From assembly GCA_023014365.1 (NCBI GenBank), contig JAEBUN010000028.1, forward strand, positions 124,001 to 188,000: DNA of 64,000 bases, given 5' to 3'. Shown one piece after another: positions 1-11,100 of the stretch (positions are counted from its first letter, which is position 1; each line of letters opens with the position of its first letter). The position numbers and the translations under genes are program-made. Below the pieces are notes generated by a model. It was not told the origin of the DNA. It worked only from the letters and a program-made list of their open reading frames with translations, and made no database searches. This DNA is from Lepiota brunneoincarnata. Its lineage: Eukaryota > Basidiomycota > Agaricomycetes > Agaricales > Agaricaceae.

Positions 1-428
1 GCCAACTCGAGTGTCACAGGGCAAGACGGGCGCAGTTCTGTAGCGAGAACTGAGTAGTTATTGCCTCACGCATAGTGCAAGGAGGTTTTTGCTTTGGGCT
101 CTTGCTGGTGATATGTATGCTATAAGCATTCTGCTGTAGAGGCATTAAAGGCACGGGAATCGAGAGTTTATTCGTCTTTTTTGTCCGTTAGTTATCAAGC
201 AGGGGACTGTGACAGCAGATTTTAGGCGGACGAAGGGTCATGATCCTTGTTAAAACATTGCTAGTAAAAGTACAATGAAAGAATTCTTGATGTTGGTGTA
301 AATCATAATGATAGATAGTCGTGACGGGTACCTATGACCGTCAGGTACCTGAAGTGTCGTGGGGAGTTGATTTAGTGGAGGAGAAGCAGGAGAAAAAGCT
401 GGGTCACTATCAGTGATCGGCGGCCAGG
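1..428. other. Left edge without supported gene
   Basis: No reading frame here shows a recognisable domain. On the minus strand it lies directly downstream of the F-box gene and may hold its 3' exon or UTR, but I could not extend that gene's conserved frame across it. Confidence 0.4.
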
Positions 429-1427
429 CTAATAAAACAGCTTGTCTTTCCACAAGAAAATAAGCAGCCCTAGTAGGGATAGAGTAAAGCCGAAATCGTA
501 GAGTTGATTGGATGGGTTGAAGTAGGCCCAATACGCGGTCCAGTGTTCGCATAGGGTAGCATGCTGAAGACAGAAATAAACTCAGTGATGAGATCAACAG
601 TACAGCGCGCTTGCCGCATGGCACAATAATTACTCACCGACATCAGTGCATTTTGAGTGGCCCGCTTGGCGTTACACCACTGCGAAAGCGCGTAGGGATC
701 GTTCTTGTCAAGTACCGCGAGCTCCCGAAGATATGATTCGACGACGGGCTTGTAAAATAGAACCGTGCCGGGTTCGCTAGGGCTTGCTTCTGCACAAGAA
801 TATTTCCCTCGATCAAGATCTTTGACAGGGTCACATCAAATCTAGATCTAAACGAGTTTACTTACTGGGGTATGTGGCGAACGGAAATATAGTTTCGGGT
901 CTGGGAATATCCAAGTCCCCGTGTATGAGAGGAATGATCTGATTTTTTGTCAGGAAGCTGGTTCGGCGATGAGAGTGGATTCAGGGCAGTAAAAAAGAAT
1001 TTTATACCACTCAGGGAGACAGTTCTTGCAGCATCGTATCCGGCAGCTCCAGAAAACGTCCTTAACCTGTGGTGCTAAACAGAGCTGTAATACTAGAGTC
1101 AGAAGTCGGTGGGAACATGTTGTAGCGGTGGCATTTACATGGCAGTGCTCATCAAAAGCCAGGCTGGCAAACCGTGGCTCTGAAAGATCGAAGGGACAGA
1201 AGGGCATACCCTCGACATTTGCGAGAGCTGATTTCCAAACAGATCGTGCATCGCGAGTCATGAGTAATTGTCGGAGCCGTCGTGTCGATCGTGAAAGGTT
1301 GAGGATGTCCTGAGGATGCAGATACGTGAAAATCTATTATAACGTGGGGCTAATCAATTTCTGACTGACACTGAGGAGCTCCGTGGCTGAAGATACACAC
1401 TTCATACAAAATGTCTATAGGGACCCC
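429..1427 (-). CDS. F-box domain protein (partial model)
   Basis: F-box proteins recruit substrates to SCF ubiquitin ligases. Reading leftward, an exon starting near 1427 gives VPIDILYE. After an intron it continues as IFTYLHPQDILNLSR and then an LRQLL stretch, which is the usual N-terminal F-box pattern of agaricomycete proteins of this kind. The next part (about 1260-1140) reads VWKSALANVEGMPFCPFDLS and ends in DEHCH. A 67-72 nt intron then leads to VKDVFWSCRIRCCKNCLPE, a Cys-rich segment that typically follows the F-box in this family. Later pieces (about 760-640 and 570-429) keep an open frame with LRELAVLDKNDPYALSQWC, and the last frame stops at 431-429. I could not settle the first exon with its ATG (perhaps the MTSSILPW start near 1597) or all the middle splice sites. 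It may be intact with more introns, or degraded. No specific substrate can be named. Confidence 0.55.
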
Positions 1428-2003
1428 CTACAAAGGCCGACAGGCAGCCATCCTTCCCTCGCATGAACGAATAGGTCCTTTGGTATTGTCGTGGCAAGTT
1501 CTCGTAGCAGATATAAGCGCAGTCAAGATGGAATGGCTGGCGAGGGGGTTTATTCAGACCGTATTTGTGCATTTTCCATGGGAGGATGCTGGATGTCATG
1601 GTGAACGAGGAAGATAAAGAGGGGGAAGGGAAAGCATGGAAGTCGGGGGTGAGGGAGTTAATTATTAATAGAATGCCTGACCAAGGTGGGTGCACGTGAT
1701 TTGTCCCGCTTATCGCAATCTACTTCCATTCCAGTCTATTTTGAATGTGTTCGTTGCACAAACAGAAGGACTCGAGTCCTCCCTCTAACTTTCTCCTATG
1801 GAAACCCTATCCCCTGTCACCTCAAGGCACTCTTATTCTGGTCGGGCACCGGCTGCGGAACGTTCACTGCGTAGATAATGTGGAGGGGCGGCTCAAAGGG
1901 AAATTTGCCGAGCTCAGGGTAGGTGCATCGGTGAGGCACCACCTGCAGGTATTATACGGCGAGACACGCGTATCTAGGGGTGCACAGGTATGATTGTCTT
2001 TCG
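1428..2003. other. Intergenic / possible first exon of the F-box gene
   Basis: The minus strand contains an ATG near 1597 that could begin the F-box gene after splicing. I see nothing else supportable. A CACGTG hexamer lies near 1693. Confidence 0.35.
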
Positions 2004-4375
2004 TTAGTCTTCACAGTAGCCCATTTCTCTATCTCTCTTCATCCGCTTCATTTCCTTCTTCTCATTTTCAGAAAGTGCCAACCATTCTGTGATGCCACCA
2101 ATCTCATCAATAACCTCTTCTTCCCATTTTTCCTCCATCTCCAACTCTTTTTTACTTTTTTTCTTTACTGGAGGCGGAGGCGGAGGTGGTGGTGGCGTCC
2201 GTCTGTTAGGGTGTAGGGGTGCTATCCGGGACAATGCCCGTCGCGACGATTTGAGATATGGGGAATATGCCAATCCTGGTATTGGTGATCCTCGGCCAGC
2301 ACCTTGAGGGAATGGCGAATTCGGGAGCGAATTGACGCGTCGGATGAGATCAGACATACTCGGGGTTTGCGTTTTTGGTGCGATAGTGTACTTTGAAGTT
2401 ATACTGGGGTATTTTGACACAAGGGGTGTTTTATATTGTTGAGGTATGTTCGGCGCAGGGGAGCCGATGGCCGGTTGTACTTCCTATAGGAGATGATATT
2501 CAAAGTCCAAACAATGGTACTGGAAGCAAGGCTGACTTTGAGCACATTTCGGTCACCTTTCAATTCACCTTCATCTCGGCCTTTGCTGTCCGATGGTTCA
2601 CCTTCGTCGCCTTCAGACACCTTACCGCATTTCCATGGCTTAGTTCCCTTGCGTAAGCATCGTGGTTCAGGCAGAGGTTTGCCAAAGACAAGCTGAACAT
2701 CATCCTCAGCAGACAGGATCACCATCTTCCCACTACCCTTCAGGGTGCGGGGTATCTTCGCAGGGTGATCGTGACCCTGTTCCAACGTTTCCTGGTCGGC
2801 CTCCTTCCTCTTCGGGGCTCTCTTCTTTGTTGGTACTTCCTCGCAGCCTCCGTCTCGCCCCCCGACGGTTTCTGATGATTTTTTTCTTTTGCTCGGAGAT
2901 TTGGTAGCGGTGGAGTCCATTTCGGTCAAGTCCGACTTGCGTTTCTTGTCTTTTTGTTTGTTAAGTTTAGGTATGTCCGCGCCTGGCAAGCCAACAGACA
3001 CGGACTTGAGAAGGCTTTTGGCCGGCGATAAGGGTGGATCCAGGGTGGGGGCACTAGCATTGCCGTGGCTTGCACCAAGATTGAGCTCGTCTTCGTCCCC
3101 TTCTGACAGTTTATTTTCTGTCCCTTTCCGTTTGCCCGTTCTCCTCGGTACTGCCTGAGAGAAGCGGTTTTGATTTACAGCAGCGGGAGCAGGAATAACG
3201 ACTTCAACTTGTTTTCCCTTTCCTTTCTTTTTCCTCCCGTTAATGGTGTCGTCGCTGATTTTCGTTTTCCTTGCCTTGTTTAGTTTTGTAATCGTATTGA
3301 CGGATCCAGTTACAGCTGCTGAGGATCCAGCAATGGTGGGCGGTAAATCTGTAAGGTCAACAATCCCGGTGTGAGGGGCTTCGATCACAGATGTGGTCAG
3401 CCTGTTGACCACGGGAGAGGATGAGGATCCGGCGAAGAAAGTCGGTGGAGGGATGGAACCATCGTAATCATCCGCCAGTTCATCCAACGGCCTGTCTGAG
3501 GCCAGTATCTTCTTTTTCTTGCTTGGGGAGTATACTTCATCGAGATTTGCACCGGAGAGAGAGGGGGGTAGTGGTGCATCAGAGTCTGTGGTTGGAGGTT
3601 GAGGAAGGAACTCAATAGGTGGGAGATGTATTTCTTTGTCTGCAACAGCGGGGCTAGTCAGCAGAGGGGAAGAAGGAGGGAGCTGGGATGTTGTTAGGAG
3701 GAATCAGAGGGAGGACCTGGGGTGAAGGGAACGGAGATGTTGGAACGGGAAGGGTTGATTGTGAGGTCCTATGCATCGGTGAGGCTGGTTGGAGGTGCGT
3801 TTTTTTGGCTGGTCTGGGGCGGATTTTGAGTTTTGCATTGATCAATGGTGCAGTATCGCAGGCGGCAGGTTGTGGTGGGCCGGATGCACCTGGCTTCGTA
3901 TCTGGTACAGTAACAAGGGACTTCTTCGCCTTCTCTTTTGCCTTACGCTTCTTTGGTTTTGTTGCCTGGGGTTTCAACGTCAGCTCGTCTTCATCCGTGA
4001 GCTCAAGCACATCTATGACTGGTTGAGTTATAGGCTTTCTCTGCCGCATTTTTGCACGTTCGGCTATTGAAGGGGCGGGTCGATCTTCTTGAAAGCCAGC
4101 GAAGTAGTCGATCTGAGTAGCCATCGTGGTGAGTGGGTGCAAGTCCTGGTCATTTGTATGTGGTTGCTTCAATGAGAGTAAGGTTGATGTTCTGTCCGTT
4201 GTTGGGCTGTGAATCCGCGGTAGATTGTCGTCATTCAGGGAACTCTCTATGCACGTGCTATGAGGTATGTTAAGAATTCTCATAGGAAGGACCTACTGTG
4301 TCTATCAGGAGGTTGGAAGCCTTCATCTTCGCTGTCTGCAATAACTTCGTCGATATTCGATAGGGGGCTGTCCAT
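2004..4375 (-). CDS. Lys/Pro-rich, probably nuclear protein of unknown function
   Basis: The ATG at 4375 opens MDSPLSNIDEVIADSEDEGF. A first intron (donor GTAGGT) joins to DDNLPRIHSPTTDR and then MATQIDYFAGF. Most of the protein is low complexity with many basic stretches (PKKRKAKEKAKK, GRKKKGKGK, SPSKRKKS) that look like nuclear localisation signals, and repeated acidic Ser-Glu-Asp patches. A last intron at about 2530-2470 leads to the C-terminal module. That module contains IRRVNSLPNSPF, APLHPNRRTPPPPPPPPP and an acidic/basic helix with GGITEWLALSENEKKEMKR. It is the only part that looks like a folded, conserved domain, and I cannot name it. Near 3680 the frame must shift by one base to pass from the N-terminal to the central part. 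No catalytic motif is visible. Chromatin or DNA-repair scaffolding is possible but unproven. Its start lies 239 bp beyond the FAS stop, on the same strand. Confidence 0.65.
3670..3690 (-). other. Apparent +1 frame break in the nuclear protein
   Basis: The frame ending in NNIPAPSFFPSAD meets a stop, while the frame one base further reads on through DKEIHLPPIEFLPQPP into the long central part. No GT...AG pair with the right phase bridges them. The surroundings are runs of C and T, so a length error is plausible, but the region is disordered and the original sequence cannot be inferred from conservation. Confidence 0.45.
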
Positions 4376-4613
4376 AGGAAAAGCAGGAGTGAAGTGAAAC
4401 TAGCATCCGAATGTGACACTCGCGTTAGTTACGAGCGTGTCATTGTGACGGGTCGCTGGTTTACATGTCAGGGCTGAAACAAGGAAAATCTATTTGATTA
4501 CTACTGTAGTACAGCGTTTCAATTACAGACGAACAACATAATGCGAATAGTACGAGTCAAATAATGCGAGAGGTCTCTATGTATGCCTGGGTATAACATT
4601 GGGAACAAGTGAA

Positions 4614-5110
4614 TTAGGCGGATACAGTAGCTTGTGCGAACGCAATAGCAACCGTCTGGTATTCCAGTCAAATGATGCTTCATAGTCGAGTTATCTCCAG
4701 AAAACTCACCTCGGAATGGCTCAATGAAATCAGCACCTTTGAGATTCCCTTCTCTTCAGCTTTGAGTTGAGCCTCGCCATGAAGACAAACAAGGGGAACA
4801 CCGTCAGGGTCGTTCAGGATCTCAATATCCTTCATCGGTGCGGCGGCTCCCGATGATTTGACTCCGAGAGACTTGAATACCGCTTCCTTGCCAGCCCAGC
4901 GAGCAGCAAACGACGAGGCTGGGGACGGTTGAGCTCGGCAGTAAGCGATCTCGGCATCGGTGAAGTTACGGATGACGAAAGAAGGGTTATGGGAAGGAAC
5001 GGATGAAATGAGCTCTACAATTCACGATTTAGTGGATTATTGCAGCGCGACACGATCCAAACTCACCCTGGTCAACGCCAATACCGACAATACCGTTGTC
5101 TGGGGCAAGT
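4614..5110 (-). other. FAS phosphopantetheinyl transferase domain
   Basis: It transfers the phosphopantetheine arm to the FAS carrier domain. [13 protein letters not shown] gives the metal-binding Asp, [16 protein letters not shown] the conserved W-KEA-K motif, and ISLSHSE the end. Two introns cut it. Confidence 0.93.
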
Positions 5111-8100
5111 CCATAAGAGGCAACGACATCCGACACAGTCTTGAGATTTGCCAAGTCCAAAGGTGCCTCTTGAGGGAGTTTGCCCTTGAAAGAGTATTCA
5201 CCAGTCTTGCGGTCATAGGTTGCGCGTGCCATCGAATTTAAGAGAACTTGTCTCTCATTCTCGGGAGTAAATGGTGGGTGTTCCTTGATCTTGACGAGCG
5301 AGTTCTTGATCATCATATCACTCAGTGCTTTGTAGGACTGAAGGGCACGGGTGTGATTGCGTTTCTTGTACTGCTCGTAGTATGCTGGCTCGAGGGCACC
5401 GAAGAGATGGCGAGGATTGACGACAAGGGCAGTTCCGCCGACTTGTCCGAAACCAAAAGAGGACATTACACCAGCGCGTATGCCATCGGTATGAATGGTC
5501 TTAGATGGGAACATGAGCAGTCGGCGGTCGACAAAGTGCGAATCAATGTTACTGTAAGGGAAGTCTTAGATTAAATTGACGAATTCACAAACTCAGCTCG
5601 GTACTTACTCGCTGTTGCGGTTGCCCGGAATGACACCGGTGATGACATACTGTAGGAGACCGGCCATCTGCCAAGCAGCAGAACCGCCTTTAGAATGGCC
5701 GAGAAGGCTCTTCTGCGCAACGATAGGGACAGCATTGCCAGGGCTACGGGATATGGTGGTAAAGATATCGTTCCAGATACGAGTTTCGTTCTCCTCGTTG
5801 GCTCCTGTGCTTGTGCCGTGGATAGAAAGGACACCAATGTCATCAGCATCAAGGCCCCAAACGGCAAGGGCCCGACGTAGGGGAGCAACACGTGGATCGT
5901 GCCCCTCGAGCATGCCATACATGGCAAGGGCATCCTTCTCTTGTTGAACAGCTTCCTTTTCGAGGTTGGCAATGCGAACTGCCATATAGTCCTCATCCGT
6001 GGTCTCTCCTTGGGATTTGCGATAGGAAGCCTCCTCCTGAAGTTCAGTGTGCTGGTGAGCCAACCATTGAGAGATTTGGGTACGACGGAAGGTCAGTTGC
6101 CGAGAGCGATAGGCAATATCAAGGATCGGCAAAGGATGTTTAGATGACACTTCACGAGCAACGGTTAAGGCACCTTTTCCGGGGGCGGGGACAGAGCGTC
6201 CGGCTTTGTCGCTATGGATTGTGTATGAGTTGGATAAATTGGTGCAACTAAGTTGGAGGGCTCACGTAGATGTTGAAGTGAATGCGAGAATGCCTCGGAT
6301 GGGCGCTCCAATCTCGAGAGCAGTCTTGGCATTCATGACAATATGAACACCAGTACCTTGGGCTTCCATAAATCCTGCTCGAGAAGTTGTCGCAGGGCGG
6401 GACATCTCGGTCGGCTCGCGGCCCATTGCAAATTCGGTCTCGGCATTGCTGGTGGCCTTCATGTTAGCAAATTCATACGATCCCTCTTCGCTGATGTCAT
6501 CAAAACCGCCGGCAATCATAACCTTGGCCTTGCCAGAGAGGATAGTATCGCAGGCAATTTCAAGGGACTGGAGAGCAGTTGCACTACAAGGAGTATTAGA
6601 ACTTCCTCAAAGAACACGCGCTGTAATCAACGCACCAAGCACCGACTGGAATTTTGACGGGACCGCTCGAAGACATCAACAGTAGGTTAACCCAACCGGC
6701 TGTGGTGTTGATGAAACTAAACAAGATAGTCAGATTGGATAAGTCAGATAAATAGTAAACGTACGTCTCCTGGAGAATGTCGTTCTGAACCTCACGTTCA
6801 TCGCGACGATCCTTGAACATCTTGGCCATACTGGTAACGCCGCCCATTCCACTACCCAGAGAAGTACCGACTTCGGATGGGTGCATGTATTTGTAGAGTT
6901 CATATGGGTCAGTGATACCTGACATGTTGAGGGCCTCGGCGGTGCACACAAGTGCCCAGAGAGTCAAACGGTCGGTCTGGGCGATGATGTCCTCGGGAAT
7001 ACCATAGCGTCCGGCATGCCATCCAGTGGGAACTTGACCTGCCACAGTACGACTGAACTTGAACGCCTTGGGAACGAAGACACATGCCCCCTTCTTGAGC
7101 TTTGCAAACCATTGTCCGTCTTCTCCGGCCCATATGTCGCATTTCTCGCCATGCTGCAGCTTGAATTTCTGGGCCTCATTCTCGGAAACCTCAATGGGTT
7201 CCAGATCATGGATAAGTTCAATCTCTTGGTTGAAAACCTTTTTGCTGGGGTCGTACCCGCGGAAGAGCTCAGGTTCTGGTTGCAATGATTAATTCGCAAT
7301 CAATGCGAGGGGCACAACAGAAAAGACCTACCGATAAGGCGGACGCCGGCATGTGCCAGGATATCTTTCTCGTATCGGCCTTTGACATCCTTGTCGTCAA
7401 CGGGTTCGCCACTCTTGCTATCAACCCAGCCAACGTAAAGTGAACCATTCTTGAGGCGACCATCAAAATGCTTGATGTGGCCCATCATCCAAGCCATTTC
7501 GATACAACCTTCGATTGTCAGTTCACCGCGGACTTCCATCTCCCAGCGTGTACGTGAGCTGCCCCAAGGCCCGACTTCAGCAAAACCAGTGATGACTACT
7601 ACTTTCTCGAGATCGATAAGACCACGCAAATGAGTGACATCAGAAAGCGATTCAACGGCTTCAAGCTTGGGGAACTCGTAGCGGAAATTGGCACGCGGGA
7701 GAACGTCAACGGTTTGCAGAAGACGTTCAGCTTCAACACCATTGATGACCTTGAAATCAGCGGCATTGTCCTTGGTAATGGCGCGGCGGAGGTCGGCCTT
7801 CTTATGGAGATTGTTACGAATGCGAGTAGTGATGTCGGCGAGATCAGGAAGGCGATCCATGCCTCCGTTGAGGTCAGCCCAGATGGGCTCAACTTGGGTA
7901 ATGCTGAACAGCAGGGGGTGCATCAAGCCAAGAATGTTGAAAGCCATCTCTTTTGCAGAGAAGGTCCTGACACCGTAGCCTTCGAGTTCGTGGGCAACAA
8001 TGTTGGTGGGAGCCATAAGACCGGTGCCGCGAGTCCATCTGGCGATAGCTAACTTCAGAGAGGTGGTATCGGTAATCGGAGACACAAAACTTACCCGATA

Positions 8101-11100
8101 ACGGCACCAGCTAAGCACAAATACTCACCCCAGCTTTCCGAAGCCCATCTCTGGAAGAGGGTCTCGAGGGATATCTTGGACTCGGAATAGAGGCCATCAT
8201 TACCGAATAGACCATGATTGGGCGATAAGGGTAGAATGACTTGAGTGGGCCTAGTGACGATGCGCCTGCTAGCCTTCTTGTTCTTGACACAACCGAGAAT
8301 GCGGAGGAGGTTGACCAACATCATGCGGTGAGCGAGTTCTGAGCGGTCATCAAGGCCATCAATCTCACGACCATTCTCTGGAATACCAGCGAAGGGGAGA
8401 ATGTAATCGAGATCCATGTTCAAGGTGTTGTAGATGTAGTCAATGAGAGCCTCGACGTCCTGTTTCGATGCTTGGTTGAAAGGTACTACGGTGAGAGCGG
8501 ACCCGCGACTACCGAAGGATTGGAAGATAGACTGGTAATATTCAACAGTCTTACGATTATAGCTGGAGGTCGTGATGACTACGTGAGCACCACCAGAGAG
8601 GAGCCCCTTGACAACTTCAACACCAATGGAACCTTTACCGACACCAGTACACAAAGCATTCTTGCCTTCGAAGGTGGTACCGGAGGTAGCGATCTCATGG
8701 AGAATGTCGAGATAAACCCCAGTAAGGTTACTGCTATATTCCCAGGTGGTTCCGACTTTGCGCTTCAGGTGGAGCAGAGGGATATTATCGGCAGAGACGG
8801 AAGTAACTCCGGCATTCTGGGGACGAAGGAATTGAGAAGATGAACGGCGGCTGCGGGGCTGAACTCGTGCACGAGGATCAGGGGCCTTGTGTAAAGAACG
8901 GACAACACCCTCATACAAAGACTTGATGCGGTTCTTCTGATCCTGACTGATTTCGGGCAAAGATTTGACGACGGTCCAGAGTTTCAAGACATCATCTTGA
9001 ACTTTCTGAATGTTGACGAATCCCGCAACACCGTCACCGCTTGCCATCTCTTCAACGTAGGCTTCAAGCTTGCGCACATTTTCACGCACTACCTCCGAGT
9101 AGACGATATCGCCCTTTGCCGTAATTTCAGTGTGAGGCGCAGTAGGGAAGGTAACTGACGAAACCGTTGAATAGCTGGTTCTACGAACAACCAAAAAAAA
9201 GACTAACCATCTTTGTAAACAGGAGGTTTGCCGAGGACTTCACGGGTGTTTGCAATGAGCTGCTGTCCAAATTCCTTCGCTAGCTTGTAGGTATCGCCTT
9301 TAGATGGGTCTAACTTGTTGATGTGATACTCCATGTACTGGAGCATGTCGGGATCGGCCCGGTTGAGAAGGGAGATGCAACGGGCGGTAATATCGCGATC
9401 GACGGTAGTGAGGCGACCAAAAATGATGTCATAATACATGAGCAGAGCATCTTGACGAACCCAATTCCAGGAGGAGTCGAAGCGGCGAGCTTTCAATGGA
9501 TTGAAACGAGGCTGAATCCCTTCAACATACGAATCGCCATGTTCGCGGGCGATGCTATCAAGCTTGGCCTGGAGAGTAGTGCTGGTGGCTTTCTCGCGAT
9601 CATAAGCAATCTCTCCAGCACGAGAATCCTTCTTGAGGTAGCGCATGTAGAGCTCGATATGTTGCTGCACAAATTTGTTCTGGTCCGATTGGAATTTCAT
9701 GAACTCTTCACTATTGATAGTAGCACCTCCAGCTGCCCCAACAATTCCTGCCCCAGCACCAGGTGCGGACAGCGAGATACCAGAGCGTTGAGCGTAGACT
9801 GTAACAACATTATCCAGCCACGCCTTCGCCTCAGGCTCAGAAGCGAGGCGCTTCGGGGGTTCGAGAGTAGTGGCCAAGAGCAGAACACCATCCGAACGCG
9901 AGGGACCAAGACCCCAAGTTTTGCTGAGGTAGGAACGAATAGAGGAAGCATTGAAACCACCAGGCATCTTACCACCAACGAGGCGAGAGATAAGGCCAGT
10001 ACTATATTTGCCAAGAGCACCACTAAAGCTGGTGCCTAAAGCGGAGCCGAGCTCCTCGAGAGGAAGTTCCTCTCCCTTCTCGGGTGCAGAAGAGAATTCT
10101 TGCTGAAGATCGCCAAGAATCTCATTCTGAAGTGTGGATTTGCCACCGACCAAATCCTTGATGGACTTCGAGAGCGGAACTTCATCAACGCGCTTCTTGA
10201 GTTTCTGCGCGACGATGACGGTCAGAATATCGATGGCTTTGATCGGGGCATCCTCGATGTTCGCAATAGGACCAGCTGATGCAACGGCGACAGCGGGAGC
10301 AGCAACAGGTGCAGGAGCCAGTGGAGCGGCTGCTGCAGGTGCAGCTCCGGCGTCTGACTCATCAGTGGGAGCCGCCTCAGGTTCATCCTCATACTGGTAG
10401 TAGACCTCCTTGGTGTTCTTTGCATGACAAAGAATGACACGAGTGCAGGAGACAGAGTCGTCGGAGGCTTCATACTTGGCTTTCAGAGTGCGAGTGGCCA
10501 TTCCAGTGAGGGTAGGCGAGGGACCCAGCTCAATGAGCCGCTCAAACTTGTAGTGCGTGAAAAGGAGATCCTGGGTTTGGATCCAACGAACGGGGGAGGC
10601 GAATTGGTATGCGAGAAGCTCCACGAGAATAATGTAAGCAAGTTTCTGACGGTTCTCAGAGCTGGCCCAGTCATCTTCTTCCCACTTCTTGAGGACTTTA
10701 TCAAGGCGAGGCGACGAGGTTTGATCATAGATGATTTGAGCGTATTCCTGAGAGACCTCAAACGGTTTAGCGATAAGGTTGGGAATATACTTCCCGACGA
10801 GCATGTCAGGATTAAGATGGGCCGGATTGATCTTCTTGGAAAGATCTGGAGAGCTTTTAACGTCATATACACAAAATGTAACAAGCACTCACAAGCCCGG
10901 AATGGCATGACTCCCGCCCACAAGTAGCGGGAATGGAAAGGCACATCAATGCCGGGTAAAGGAATGGTGGCAAAACCACGGTCAAGAACAATGTGTCCCT
11001 GCGCCTTCTGTTGGTCAAGGGCGCGCTGGTGGCATTCGGCAATAATTTCACCCAACATCTTCTTGACCTTCTCGATGGAATAGGTTTCGGTCAACTGACC

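Noticed and set aside
9323..10039. Open frame of 238 codons on the plus strand
   Set aside because: It lies antisense to the ACP/alpha part of FAS, with codon pattern and composition of a mirror frame and no domain.
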